From Aurantimonas sp965217685 (GTDB taxonomy: Bacteria > Pseudomonadota > Alphaproteobacteria > Rhizobiales > Rhizobiaceae): 64,000 nucleotides of DNA. Location: contig CBDCIZ010000003.1 of the NCBI GenBank assembly GCA_965217685.1, positions 3,658,001 through 3,722,000 of the forward strand. The letters are read 5' to 3'. The position numbers and the translations under genes were made by a program. The notes under the pieces are model-generated. The model ran no database searches and was not told where the DNA came from. It saw only the letters and a list, made by a program, of their open reading frames with translations. Of this stretch, positions 36,198 to 46,102 are shown piece by piece (position 1 is the first letter of the stretch; the number at the start of each line of letters is the position of its first letter).

Positions 36198-36920
36198 ATG
36201 GCGCGATTGCGCAACTATTTCCTGACCGGCTTTATCGTCTGTGCGCCGCTGGCGATCACCGCATGGATCACTTGGTCCTTCGTCGGCTGGGTGGACGGAT
36301 GGGTGAAGCCCTACATCCCCAGCCGCTACACGCCGGACAATTACCTGCCGTTCTCGGTGCCGGGCTTCGGCCTGATCGTCGCCCTGGTGCTGATCACGTT
36401 GATCGGTTTCCTGACCGCCGGCATCGTCGGCCGCACGGTCGTCGGTTTCGGGGAGCGACTGCTCGGCCGCGTTCCGCTGGTGCGCTCGGTCTACACGGCG
36501 CTGAAGCAGATATTCGACACGGTGCTCGCCGACCGCTCGTCCTCCTTCAAGACCGCTGGGCTGATGGAGTATCCGCGCAAGGGGGTCTGGTCGATCGTCT
36601 TCGTCGCAACGACGGCAAGCGGCGAGATCAAGTCGATCCTGTCGGACCAGGGCGACGAGATGCTGGCGGTGTTCCTGCCGCCGACGCCGAACCCGACTTC
36701 CGGTTTCCTGCTCTACGTGCCCAGAAGTGATGTGCGCATCCTCAACATGAGCATCGAAGGCGCCTTGAAGCTGGTGGTCTCGGCCGGTCTCGTGACGCCG
36801 GACGAAGACCTTTCGGCGCAACCGATCGGGATCGAAGAGGCGTCGAGGCGGGTCGATCAAAATCCGGCTTCGACAACGCCCGTTCCCGAGCCCGAGCGGT
36901 CCATCGAACCGGCAGAATAG
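36198..36920 (+). CDS. DUF502 domain-containing membrane protein
   Basis: A 240-residue integral membrane protein, with helices near residues 9-31 and 54-76 (PGFGLIVALVLITLIGFLTAGIVGR), then the conserved VPLVRSVYTALKQIFDTV segment, and a soluble C-terminal domain including LPPTPNPTSGFLLYVPRSDV. DUF502 proteins have no settled function. A TTG two codons upstream is an alternative start. It converges with recG. Confidence 0.85.
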   Translation: MARLRNYFLTGFIVCAPLAITAWITWSFVGWVDGWVKPYIPSRYTPDNYLPFSVPGFGLIVALVLITLIGFLTAGIVGRTVVGFGERLLGRVPLVRSVYTALKQIFDTVLADRSSSFKTAGLMEYPRKGVWSIVFVATTASGEIKSILSDQGDEMLAVFLPPTPNPTSGFLLYVPRSDVRILNMSIEGALKLVVSAGLVTPDEDLSAQPIGIEEASRRVDQNPASTTPVPEPERSIEPAE

Positions 36921-36935
36921 CGGTTTTCGATAGTC

Positions 36936-39038
36936 TCAGCCCGCTCGCAGGAGCCGCACCGCATCGTCCTTGCCGAAGAGGTAGAGCATGCGGCGCAGGG
37001 CTTCTCCGCGCGGTGACGTCAGCTCGGGGTCGGTCGCCAGGACCAGGCGCGCGTCGTCACGGGCGGTTTCCAAGAGCGTCGCGTGATGCTCCATCGAGGC
37101 GATCCTGAAGCTCGGCAGGCCCGATTGCTGGGTGCCGAGGAGATCGCCTTCGCCGCGCAGCTTCAAATCCTCCTCGGCGATGCGAAAACCGTCCTCGGTC
37201 TCGCGCATGATCTTCAGCCGCGCCGCAGCGGTCTCGCCGAGCGGGCCGCGATAAAGCAGCACGCAGGACGACGCCTTGATGCCGCGTCCGACCCGGCCCC
37301 GCAGCTGGTGGAGCTGCGACAGGCCAAAGCGTTCGGCATGCTCGATGACGATGATTGAGGCGTCCGGCACGTCGACACCGACCTCGATGACGGTCGTGGC
37401 AACGACGATCTGGGTGCGCCCGGCCTTGAAATCGGCCATGGCGGCGTCCTTCTCCTCGCCCTTCATGCGGCCATGGACGAGGCCGACGCGATCGCCGAAC
37501 TGTTCGCGCAGCTGCCTGTGGCGCTCCTCGGCCGCCATCAGGTCGCTTCTTTCCGATTCCTCGACGAGCGGGCAGACCCAATAGAGCCGGTCGCCGGCCG
37601 CGATCGCTTCGCCGGCGCGGGCGACGATGTCGGAAAGCCGATCCATCGGCAGGGCGACCGTGGCGATCGGCTTGCGGCCGGCGGGCTTTCCATGAAGGCG
37701 CGAGACGTCCATGTCGCCGAAGGCGGCGAGCACCAAAGTGCGCGGGATCGGCGTGGCGGTCATCACCAGAAGATCGGGCGCGCGGCCTTTCTTCGTGAGG
37801 CTGAGGCGCTGGTGGACGCCGAAGCGATGCTGCTCGTCGACAACGACGAGGCCGAGATCGGCGTAGTCGACACTCTCCTGGAACAGCGCATGGGTGCCGA
37901 CGACGATCTGCGTGTCGCCCGAGGCGACCCGGCCGAGCTTGTTGGCGCGACTGCGGCCGGTGTCGCGACCGGTCAGGAGTTCGATCGTAAGCCCGACCTT
38001 GTCGCAGAGCGTCGCGAGGCTCTGGAAATGCTGGCGGGCAAGGATTTCCGTCGGGGCGAGCAGCGCCGATTGGGCCCCGGATTCGGCAGCGGTCGTCATC
38101 GCCATCAGAGCGACGACGGTCTTGCCGGCGCCGACATCACCCTGCAGCAGCCGCAGCATGCGATCGTCGTCCGCCATGTCGGCGAGGATTTCGTCGATCA
38201 CTTGGACTTGGCCCTCGGTCAGCGTGAAAGGCAGGGCGCTCTCCAGCGCCTTTCGCAGCTTGCCGCTGCCCTTGAGGGGCCGACCGCGGGCCGATTTCAT
38301 TCGCAGCCGCGACAGGGCCAGCGCCATCTGGCTCGCCAGATATTCGTCATAGGCCAGCCGCGACCAAGCCTTGCCGTCCGGCGCCACATCGTTTGCGTTT
38401 TCCGGTCCATGCACCGTGTGGAGCGCCGCGTGGAAACCGGGAAATCCTTCGCTCGCCAGAACCGAAGGGTCGATCCATTCCCCAAGCTCCGGCACCCGCG
38501 CCACCGCTTGGTCGATCGCCTTCTTCAGCACCTTGGGCGAAAGCCCGGCGGTCAGCGGATAGACCGGCTCGACGAGGCTCAGCGTCTCGGCCTCCTCGAT
38601 CGTCGCGACGAAATCCGGATGGACCATCTGCGGACGACCGTTGAACCATTCGACCCGGCCGGAGACGACCATCGTCTCGCCGATGGGCAGCAGCTTTTCC
38701 AGCCATTGCGACTGGCCTCGAAAATAGGTGAGGGCGATTTCGCCAGTCTCGTCCTGGGCGAAGACCTTGTAGGGCAACGAGCGCTGGGCGCGGCCGGGTG
38801 CATCGTGCCGGTCGATCCGCACCGTCAGCGTCACGATCCCGTCCTGCGGCGCCGACACGATCTCGGCCCGCTTGCGCCGGTCGATCAGCCCGCTTGGCAA
38901 ATGAAACACAAGATCACGCACCCGTACCGTACCGCTCGGCCCGGTGAGCAGCGTCTGCAACTGGCCCGCGACCTTTGGTCCGACCCCATCGAGGGTCGTC
39001 AGGGGTGCAAACAGCGGGTCGAGGATCGAGGGGCGCAT
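36936..39038 (-). CDS. recG: ATP-dependent DNA helicase RecG
   Basis: Branch-migration helicase that reverses stalled replication forks and processes Holliday junctions; 700 residues. It has an N-terminal OB-fold wedge domain (about residues 60-150), Walker A GDVGAGKT, the DEQH box DEQHRFGVHQR, and the motif VI region QLRGRVGRG, with the TRG motif at the C-terminal end. An in-frame GTG one codon upstream at 39041 is possible. It faces sdhE-mfd head to head, a rhizobial arrangement. Confidence 0.95.
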   Translation of the reverse strand: MRPSILDPLFAPLTTLDGVGPKVAGQLQTLLTGPSGTVRVRDLVFHLPSGLIDRRKRAEIVSAPQDGIVTLTVRIDRHDAPGRAQRSLPYKVFAQDETGEIALTYFRGQSQWLEKLLPIGETMVVSGRVEWFNGRPQMVHPDFVATIEEAETLSLVEPVYPLTAGLSPKVLKKAIDQAVARVPELGEWIDPSVLASEGFPGFHAALHTVHGPENANDVAPDGKAWSRLAYDEYLASQMALALSRLRMKSARGRPLKGSGKLRKALESALPFTLTEGQVQVIDEILADMADDDRMLRLLQGDVGAGKTVVALMAMTTAAESGAQSALLAPTEILARQHFQSLATLCDKVGLTIELLTGRDTGRSRANKLGRVASGDTQIVVGTHALFQESVDYADLGLVVVDEQHRFGVHQRLSLTKKGRAPDLLVMTATPIPRTLVLAAFGDMDVSRLHGKPAGRKPIATVALPMDRLSDIVARAGEAIAAGDRLYWVCPLVEESERSDLMAAEERHRQLREQFGDRVGLVHGRMKGEEKDAAMADFKAGRTQIVVATTVIEVGVDVPDASIIVIEHAERFGLSQLHQLRGRVGRGIKASSCVLLYRGPLGETAAARLKIMRETEDGFRIAEEDLKLRGEGDLLGTQQSGLPSFRIASMEHHATLLETARDDARLVLATDPELTSPRGEALRRMLYLFGKDDAVRLLRAG

Positions 39039-39132
39039 CACCCTCGAGGTTTAGCCGCGTCGTCGCCCAAGGCAAGGCTGACAGGGCGGATTCCTCCCTG
39101 TATAGAGACGGCACTCACATGACAGGTTCGCT

Positions 39133-39474
39133 ATGACTGGTATGCAACGCTCTTCGAGCGATCTCGATGTTCGTCGCCGCAAGGCGCTGTTTAGGTCCTG
39201 GCACCGGGGGATTCGCGAGATGGATCTGGTGTTCGGGCGGTTTGCGGACTCGGAGATCGAGACGCTGTCGGACGTCGAGCTCGACGAATACGAGGCGCTG
39301 ATGGAGGTGCCGGACCGCGACGTGTTCTCCTGGCTGACGGGCGAGATCGAAACGCCCCGGAATTACGACACGGTCGTGTTCCGCAAGATCCGCGATTTTC
39401 ATCTGTCCGGTCATGACACCGGTTATCTCGATGGCGGGCCCGACGCGGCGTCAGGCACAGGGTACAAGCAGTGA
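39133..39474 (+). CDS. sdhE: FAD assembly factor SdhE (succinate dehydrogenase assembly factor 2)
   Basis: Small 113-residue protein that promotes covalent flavinylation of SdhA. The RGxxE signature reads RGIREMDL near residue 26, followed by FAD-factor family residues (ELDEYEALMEVPDRDVFSWL). Longer than E. coli SdhE because of short N- and C-terminal tails. Its TGA overlaps the mfd GTG start. Confidence 0.93.
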   Translation: MTGMQRSSSDLDVRRRKALFRSWHRGIREMDLVFGRFADSEIETLSDVELDEYEALMEVPDRDVFSWLTGEIETPRNYDTVVFRKIRDFHLSGHDTGYLDGGPDAASGTGYKQ

Positions 39475-42400
39475 GCCTCGACGCCAGACTGAAGAAGGCG
39501 CTCGAAAAGGGCGCGGGGCTGGAAATCGGCAACGTCCTCGATGGCTACGAGGCATTCCTGCTGGCCGACATCGCGCGGCTGCGTGCTTCGAAGAAGCCGC
39601 TCGTCTTCGTCATGCGCGACGGCAACAGGATCGCCGAGCTCGAGGACGCGATGCGCTTCGTTGCGCCCGACCTGCCGGTTCTTGCCATGCCCGGCTGGGA
39701 CTGCCTGCCCTACGACCGCGTCGGTCCCTCGGCGGGCGCGGCGGCGCGGCGGCTGTCTGCGATGGCGGCGCTGACCGAGCTGCGCAGGAACCCGCATCGC
39801 GCGCTGATCCTGACAACCGCCAACGCGCTGTTGCAGAAGATGCCGCCGGCGAGCGTGCTGGCCGAAGAGGCGATCTCGGCCAAGGCCGGCAATCGCATTG
39901 GCATGGAAGAGATCGTCAAGACGCTCGGCCGCGGAGGATTCGAGCGGGTCTCGACCGTGCGCGAGCGCGGCGAATTCGCCGTGCGCGGCGGCATTCTCGA
40001 CCTTTTCGCGCCGGGCGAGGAGGAGCCGGTGCGGCTCGACTTCTTCGGCGATACGCTGGAGACGATTCGTGCCTTCGATCCGGCGACCCAGCGCACGACG
40101 AAGCAGCTGAAGAGCTTCGAGCTGACGCCGGTTTCCGAGATCGCGTTGCGCGAGGAGACGATCAGCCGCTTCCGCACCAGTTATGTCAGGCGCTTCGGCG
40201 CCGCCGAACGAGGCGACGCGCTGTATACCTCGATTTCCGAGGGCAAGCGCTTCTCCGGCATGGAGCACTGGCTGCCGCTCTTCTACGAGACGCTCGACAC
40301 GCTCTTCGACTATTGCGACGGCTTTCCGATGGTGCTCGACCATTTGGCCCTGGAGGCCGTGGCTGAGCGCCGCCAGACCATCGCCGACCATTTCGAGGCC
40401 CGCAAACGGCGCGGCGCCGGCGAGGGCAGTGCCGAGGCGGTGCCCTACCATCCGGTCGAGCCGGACGATCTCTATCTCTCCGAAGACGAGCTGGCGGCGG
40501 GTCTTGCCATCGTCGATCCGATTCGGCTGTCGGCCTATGGCCTTTCGGATGCGGCCAACCACGAGGTCTTCAACCTTGGCATCTCCCGCGGCCGCAATTT
40601 TTCGGCCGAGCGGGCGGCGAGCGACGCCAACGTCTTCCAGGCGGCCGTCGATCACATCGGACAGGTCCGCGCGTCGGGCAAGCGGGTGCTGCTTGCGGCC
40701 TGGACGGAGGGCTCGCGCGAACGTTTGAGCCAGGTCGTCGAGGAGCACGGACTGGAGGGCCTCAAGCCCGTCGAGAGCCTGAAGAAGGCCAACGAGGCAC
40801 CCAAGACCCTCGTCGTCACCGCGGTCCTCGGCATCGAGGCGGGCTTCGAGACGGACGACATGGTCGTCGTCGGCGAGCAGGATATCCTTGGCGACCGGCT
40901 GGTGCGGCGCGGCCGTAAGAAGCGCGCGGCGAACTTCATCTCCGAGGTGTCGGGGCTCAACGAGGGCGACATCGTCGTCCACATCGACCACGGCATCGGT
41001 CGTTTCGTCGGCCTGAAGACGATCGAAGCAGCCGGCGCGCCGCACGATTGCCTGGAGCTGCATTATTCGGGTGACAATCGGTTGTTCCTGCCGGTCGAAA
41101 ACATCGAGCTTCTGTCGCGCTATGGCGGCGAGGGCGCAGAAGTGGTGCTCGACCGTCTCGGCGGTGGCGCTTGGCAGGCGCGCAAGGCCAAGCTGAAGAA
41201 GCGCCTTCTCGACATGGCCGACGGCCTGATCCGTATTGCCGCCGCCCGCCAGATGCGCGGTGCGCCGAAGCTCATTGCACCCGATGGATTGGCGGATGAG
41301 TTCGCCGCCCGGTTCCCCTACGAGGAGACCGAAGATCAGATGAATGCCATCGACGCGGTCGCCGACGATCTGGCGCTCGGGCGCCCGATGGACCGGCTGA
41401 TCTGTGGCGATGTCGGTTTCGGCAAGACAGAGGTGGCGCTGCGCTCGGCCTTCATCGCGGCGATGAACGGCCTGCAGGTCGCTGTCGTCGTGCCCACGAC
41501 GCTGCTCGCGCGCCAACACTTCAAGACCTTCGTCGAGCGCTTCCGCGGCCTGCCGCTGAACGTTGCCCAGGCTTCGCGGCTGGTGACGGCCAAGGAACTG
41601 GCGGCGACCAAGAAGGGCGTGACCGAGGGCACGGTCGACATCGTCGTCGGCACCCATGCGCTGCTTGGCAATGCGGTGACCTTCAAGAACCTCGGACTTT
41701 TGATCATCGACGAAGAGCAGCATTTCGGTGTGAAGCACAAGGAGCGGCTGAAGGAGCTGAAGTCGGACGTCCACGTGTTGACGCTTTCCGCGACGCCGAT
41801 CCCGCGCACGCTGCAACTGGCGTTGACCGGTGTACGCGAACTTTCGCTGATCACCACGGCGCCGGTCGACCGAATGGCGGTGCGCACCTTCGTCTCCCCC
41901 TTCGACCCCTTGGTGGTGCGCGAAACCCTGCTGCGCGAACGATACCGGGGAGGTCAGAGCTTCTACGTCTGCCCGCGCGTTTCGGATCTTGCCGACGTGA
42001 AGGCTTTCCTCGACAGCGAGGTGCCGGAGCTGAAGGTCGCCGTCGCCCATGGCCAGATGGCGGCGGGCGAGCTCGACGACATCATGAACGCCTTCTACGA
42101 GGGTCAGTACGACGTGCTTTTGTCGACGACGATCGTCGAATCCGGCCTCGACATCCCGTCGGCCAACACGATGATCATTCACCGCGCCGACATGTTCGGC
42201 TTGTCGCAGCTCTATCAGTTGCGCGGCCGCGTCGGGCGATCCAAGCTGCGTGCCTACGCGCTGCTGACGATCCCGGCGAACAAGAAACCCACGGCGGGCG
42301 CCGACCGGCGGCTCAAGGTGCTGCAATCTCTCGACACGCTGGGCGCCGGCTTCCAGCTCGCCTCCCACGATCTCGACCAGCGCGGCGCCGGCAACCTTCT

Positions 42401-42980
42401 GGGCGACGAGCAGTCCGGTCACGTCAAGGAGGTCGGCTTCGAGCTCTACCAGCAGATGCTGGAGGAGGCGGTCGCTGAGATGAAGGGCGAGGAACTCGAA
42501 AGCGACGGCCAGTGGTCGCCGCAGATCGCGCTCGGCACGGCGGTGATGATCCCCGAACATTATGTGCCCGACCTGCAACTCCGCATGACGCTCTACCGGC
42601 GCTTGGCCGAATTGCCCGATCCGCGCGAGATCGACGCCTTCGGCGCCGAGCTGATCGACCGCTTCGGGCCGCTGCCGGAGGAGGTCGAGCACCTTTTGAA
42701 GGTCATGTTCATCAAGGCGTTGTGCCGCAAGGCGAATATCGAAAAGCTGGATGCCGGGCCGAAGGGCCTCGTTGTGTCGTTCCGTGACAAGACCTTCGCC
42801 AATCCCGGTGCGCTGGTGCGCTACATTTCGGAGCAGGGGGCTTCGGCAAAGATTCGCGCCGATCAGTCGATCGTCCTCATCCGAGACTGGCAGACCCCGG
42901 AAAAGCGGCTCAACGGCGCCGCGACCATTGCGACGCAGCTGGCGCGGATGGTGGACGAGACGCAGAAGAAGGCGGCTTGA
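39471..42980 (+). CDS. mfd: Transcription-repair coupling factor
   Basis: ATP-dependent translocase that removes RNA polymerase stalled at DNA lesions and recruits UvrA; 1169 residues. Domain order: UvrB-homology region (residues 1 to about 350), RNAP-interacting Tudor-like domain (about 480-550, with EGDIVVHIDHGIGRF), helicase motor (Walker A GDVGFGKT, box II DEEQHFG), TRG motif and C-terminal UvrA-inhibiting domain. The GTG start overlaps the sdhE stop. Confidence 0.96.
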   Translation: MSLDARLKKALEKGAGLEIGNVLDGYEAFLLADIARLRASKKPLVFVMRDGNRIAELEDAMRFVAPDLPVLAMPGWDCLPYDRVGPSAGAAARRLSAMAALTELRRNPHRALILTTANALLQKMPPASVLAEEAISAKAGNRIGMEEIVKTLGRGGFERVSTVRERGEFAVRGGILDLFAPGEEEPVRLDFFGDTLETIRAFDPATQRTTKQLKSFELTPVSEIALREETISRFRTSYVRRFGAAERGDALYTSISEGKRFSGMEHWLPLFYETLDTLFDYCDGFPMVLDHLALEAVAERRQTIADHFEARKRRGAGEGSAEAVPYHPVEPDDLYLSEDELAAGLAIVDPIRLSAYGLSDAANHEVFNLGISRGRNFSAERAASDANVFQAAVDHIGQVRASGKRVLLAAWTEGSRERLSQVVEEHGLEGLKPVESLKKANEAPKTLVVTAVLGIEAGFETDDMVVVGEQDILGDRLVRRGRKKRAANFISEVSGLNEGDIVVHIDHGIGRFVGLKTIEAAGAPHDCLELHYSGDNRLFLPVENIELLSRYGGEGAEVVLDRLGGGAWQARKAKLKKRLLDMADGLIRIAAARQMRGAPKLIAPDGLADEFAARFPYEETEDQMNAIDAVADDLALGRPMDRLICGDVGFGKTEVALRSAFIAAMNGLQVAVVVPTTLLARQHFKTFVERFRGLPLNVAQASRLVTAKELAATKKGVTEGTVDIVVGTHALLGNAVTFKNLGLLIIDEEQHFGVKHKERLKELKSDVHVLTLSATPIPRTLQLALTGVRELSLITTAPVDRMAVRTFVSPFDPLVVRETLLRERYRGGQSFYVCPRVSDLADVKAFLDSEVPELKVAVAHGQMAAGELDDIMNAFYEGQYDVLLSTTIVESGLDIPSANTMIIHRADMFGLSQLYQLRGRVGRSKLRAYALLTIPANKKPTAGADRRLKVLQSLDTLGAGFQLASHDLDQRGAGNLLGDEQSGHVKEVGFELYQQMLEEAVAEMKGEELESDGQWSPQIALGTAVMIPEHYVPDLQLRMTLYRRLAELPDPREIDAFGAELIDRFGPLPEEVEHLLKVMFIKALCRKANIEKLDAGPKGLVVSFRDKTFANPGALVRYISEQGASAKIRADQSIVLIRDWQTPEKRLNGAATIATQLARMVDETQKKAA

Positions 42981-42996
42981 AGTTTCCAGTTTCGGT

Positions 42997-43015
42997 AGGC
43001 GGAAATCCGCTTTCT
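42997..43015 (+). terminator. Weak terminator hairpin after mfd
   Basis: AGGCGG (42997-43002) and CCGCTT (43007-43012), with one G-T pair, form a 6-bp hairpin with an AAAT loop followed by TCT, 17 bases after the mfd stop. Confidence 0.4.
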
Positions 43016-43068
43016 AGGCGAATGGGACGGTCCTTGGTTCTGCCGCATCACGACGCTAGCTGGGATCT

Positions 43069-43905
43069 ATGTTCAAAGCCCGCATCAACACGCCGTGCGG
43101 CGTCTCGATTCTTGTTGCTCTGGTGAGCAGCTTTCCGGCGCTAGCTCAGGTATCGCTTCCGACCGATGAGACGCTCGTCGAGGCCGAACTGCCGACGATG
43201 GTCGCAATCGAGGATCGGCTGAACGCGGCAAAGCTCTGCACGCCTTTGCAATTCGACCTGCGCACAATCTCCGGGCTCCTTGGTCTTCCGATCCCGGCCT
43301 TCATCCCGATCGACACCAATCTGCGCTGGGACCAGAGCCGCCACCGCGTGACTCGCTTCGCGTCGTCGCCGACCAAGGTCGAATTGGATTTCAAGCTGGG
43401 GTGCCAGCCGAGCACCAATGGCGTGGCGCTCGATTTCTTCGGCCTGTCGCCGGACAAGGTCCGGCTCGACGACGACGTGAAATGCGTCGGCAGCCGGACG
43501 CCGGATGGCGAGCTGGGAACGCTTGTCTGCCATGTCGACGGCAAGATCGGCCGGTTCCTGTCGAAGAATATCATCGGCCTGTCCGCCAAGGTGGCCAAGC
43601 TCCTGCCGATGAACCTCGCGGTGCCGGTGACGGCGCCAACTTCCTTGGCACCGGGTGCTGAGGCAGCAGCGCCGGCTGGCGAAGAGGCCGAGCGCGCAAG
43701 CGCTGCTTCTGGCGCACTCCCCGAGCCGTCGGCAGGAATGCAAACGCCAGCCGGTCAGAATGTTCCAGCAGCGTTTGGGACGCCACCACAAAGGCCATCG
43801 ACTCTTGCAGCGTCACCGCCTGGTGGAACAGCGAACGACAAGTCGTCGGCGCCAATGCCGGACGCTTCGGTGACGGCGCCCGCCGCCGCTTCCGCCGCGA
43901 ATTAA
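43069..43905 (+). CDS. Secreted protein of unknown function
   Basis: A 278-residue protein with an apparent Sec signal peptide (cleavage near ALAQ, residue 27), a globular middle part with three cysteines (residues 46-150, for example CTPLQFDLRT and LGCQPSTNG), and a C-terminal 85-residue tail rich in Ala, Pro, Ser and Thr. The tail looks disordered. I do not recognise the family. It is followed by the convergent YejA-like gene. Function not assignable. Confidence 0.6.
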   Translation: MFKARINTPCGVSILVALVSSFPALAQVSLPTDETLVEAELPTMVAIEDRLNAAKLCTPLQFDLRTISGLLGLPIPAFIPIDTNLRWDQSRHRVTRFASSPTKVELDFKLGCQPSTNGVALDFFGLSPDKVRLDDDVKCVGSRTPDGELGTLVCHVDGKIGRFLSKNIIGLSAKVAKLLPMNLAVPVTAPTSLAPGAEAAAPAGEEAERASAASGALPEPSAGMQTPAGQNVPAAFGTPPQRPSTLAASPPGGTANDKSSAPMPDASVTAPAAASAAN

Positions 43906-43993
43906 CGCAGCCTGTTTGCGTGATCGAATAGCGGCCGCCTGCCGGATCGTCCGATCAGAACTGCTGCCTTCAACGGCCTGCCGACTTTGATGC

Positions 43994-45871
43994 CTATTTC
44001 GTGGCTGCCGCGGACGTGTCGGTCTTCACATCGGCGCGCCAGAAGGTCGGAAGCTGATAACCGTAGAGCGGTGTCTTTTCCGGGTGCCGGATGAACGACC
44101 ACTTGGCCAGCCACTGCTCAGGTAGGTGAAACAGCGGGATCACGTAGTGGCCCGAGATCAGCACCCGGTCGTAGGCCCTGACCGCCGCCTCGAAGTCCTC
44201 ACGCGATCGGGCCGAAACAATGTCGCCGATCAGCGCGTCGACGGCGGGATCGGCGACGCCGGCGAAGTTGAAGGAACCGTTGGCCTGCTTCGAACGTGAC
44301 GACCAGCGATAGGCCTGTTCGGCGCCCGGCGAGAGCGAGGCCGAATAGGTCGTGATGATCATGTCGTATTCGAAATTGTTCCGACGCGCCTGGTATTGGG
44401 CGTCGTCGACCTGGCGGATATTCGCCTGGATGCCGACCCGGTCGAGGGTTCGCTTGTAGGCGAGCGCAATGCGCTGCTGGTCGGGTGACTGGACGAGGAT
44501 CTCAAAGGACAGCGACGTGCCGTCGGGGCCGACGAGCAAGCGGCCCTTGAAGTCGTAGCCGGCAGTCTTCAGAGCACCGACGGCGGCCTGGAGCGCCTTG
44601 CGATCGAAGCCACTGCCATCAGTCTTCGCAGGAGCGTAGGTGCCTTCCATGACGTCCGGTTCGACGGCGTCGGGGAAGGGCGCGAGCAGTTTCTTCTCGG
44701 CCTCGGTCGCCGGCTTGCCGAGGCTCGACAGGGCCGAATTCTGGAAGAAGCTGCCGGTGCGGGCATAGGCGCCATAGTACAGGTTGCGGTTCGCCCATTC
44801 GAAGTCGAACAGCATCGACAGGGCCTTGCGCACCACCTTGTCCTCGAAGACGCCGCGGCGGGTGTTGAAGACGAAGCCCAGCATGTTGGCCGGAGCGCCG
44901 CTCGAAAAACTCTCCTTGACGACGTCACCATTGGTCACTGCCGGGAAATCATAAGCCGTGCGCCAGTGGTTCGGGTCGACCTCGATATAGATGGAGGAGA
45001 GCCCCTTCTTGAAGGCTTCGAACTGGGCGTTTGAATCGCGATAATAGTCGATGCGGATGGTGTCGTAATTGTCGACACCCTTCATGATCGGCAGATCCTT
45101 GCCCCAGTAATCGGGGTTCTTCCGGTAGACGATACGCTGACCGGGTACGACTTCCTTGATCATGTAGGGGCCGGAGCCGATCACCGGCTTCAGCGTCGTC
45201 TGCTCGAAGGTAGCCTCGTCGAAGGCATGCTTCGGCAGCACCGGTAGCCCCGAAATGAGGAGCGGTGTCTCCCGGTCGGCCGTGTCGTCGAAGGTGAAGC
45301 GAACGCCGTGCTCGCCGACTTTCTCGATCTTCACCGCCGGGCGCAGCCAGTTGGCGTACATCGGCCGGCCGTGCTCACGCAGCATCTTGACCGTGAAGAG
45401 GACGTCGTCCGGGGTAACGGATTGGCCGTCCGAGAACTTCGCCTTCGGGTTCAGCTGGAACTCCACGAAGGTGCGTTCGGCGTCTGTCTCCACCGTCTCG
45501 GCGAGAAGACCATACATGGTGAAGGGTTCGTCCTGCGAGCGCTGCATCAGCGGCTCGAAGACGAGATTGCCGAACTGCTTGTCGAACCAGATGCCGCGGG
45601 CCGTCGTCAGCGCACCGCGCACGATCACCGGGTTGAGATTGTCGAAGGTGCCGTAGACGCCGTAGCGTACTTCGCCGTCTTGGGGGGCGTCTGGATTGAC
45701 GTAAGGCAAATGGTCGAAGTCGGCGGGCAGCGCCGGTTCGCCCTGCATCGCCAGCGCGTGCATCGGCTCAGCCAAGGCTTCGACCGGCCAGTTGGCAGTC
45801 GCCAGCAGCACGAGCGTGAGAATGGGGGCGACGAGGGCGGCGCGCGGGGCGCGCGAGGACATGATCCGCAT
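43994..45871 (-). CDS. Extracellular solute-binding protein, family 5 (YejA-like)
   Basis: Periplasmic peptide-binding protein of 625 residues with a signal peptide (RAPRAALVAPILTLVLLATANW). The family 5 core (for example LPYVNPDAPQDGEVRYG, TFDNLNPVIVRG, FKKGLSSIYIEVDPNHW) most resembles YejA/oligopeptide and microcin C binding proteins. No ABC permease or ATPase gene is adjacent, so it must use components encoded elsewhere. Start at the ATG 45871; 45862 is an alternative. Confidence 0.85.
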   Translation of the reverse strand: MRIMSSRAPRAALVAPILTLVLLATANWPVEALAEPMHALAMQGEPALPADFDHLPYVNPDAPQDGEVRYGVYGTFDNLNPVIVRGALTTARGIWFDKQFGNLVFEPLMQRSQDEPFTMYGLLAETVETDAERTFVEFQLNPKAKFSDGQSVTPDDVLFTVKMLREHGRPMYANWLRPAVKIEKVGEHGVRFTFDDTADRETPLLISGLPVLPKHAFDEATFEQTTLKPVIGSGPYMIKEVVPGQRIVYRKNPDYWGKDLPIMKGVDNYDTIRIDYYRDSNAQFEAFKKGLSSIYIEVDPNHWRTAYDFPAVTNGDVVKESFSSGAPANMLGFVFNTRRGVFEDKVVRKALSMLFDFEWANRNLYYGAYARTGSFFQNSALSSLGKPATEAEKKLLAPFPDAVEPDVMEGTYAPAKTDGSGFDRKALQAAVGALKTAGYDFKGRLLVGPDGTSLSFEILVQSPDQQRIALAYKRTLDRVGIQANIRQVDDAQYQARRNNFEYDMIITTYSASLSPGAEQAYRWSSRSKQANGSFNFAGVADPAVDALIGDIVSARSREDFEAAVRAYDRVLISGHYVIPLFHLPEQWLAKWSFIRHPEKTPLYGYQLPTFWRADVKTDTSAAATK

Positions 45872-46102
45872 GCGGGCGACGTGAACTCCGGTTCGTTCGA
45901 TCGTTTCCGTGTGGCACGGTAAGCTTGTGCTTCGCTCATCACCATGGCGAAAGGGTGAAGTCGAGGTGCCGATCTCATTGGGTCGGGCCACATTGCCACG
46001 ATATCAGTCTTCAAACGGCCGCATTTGCGCCGGAGGGCGATGCTCGGTAAACCTGCCGCGGTTTCCATACGATTTTTTTGCCGAGAGGAATTGAGGCCTG
46101 TG

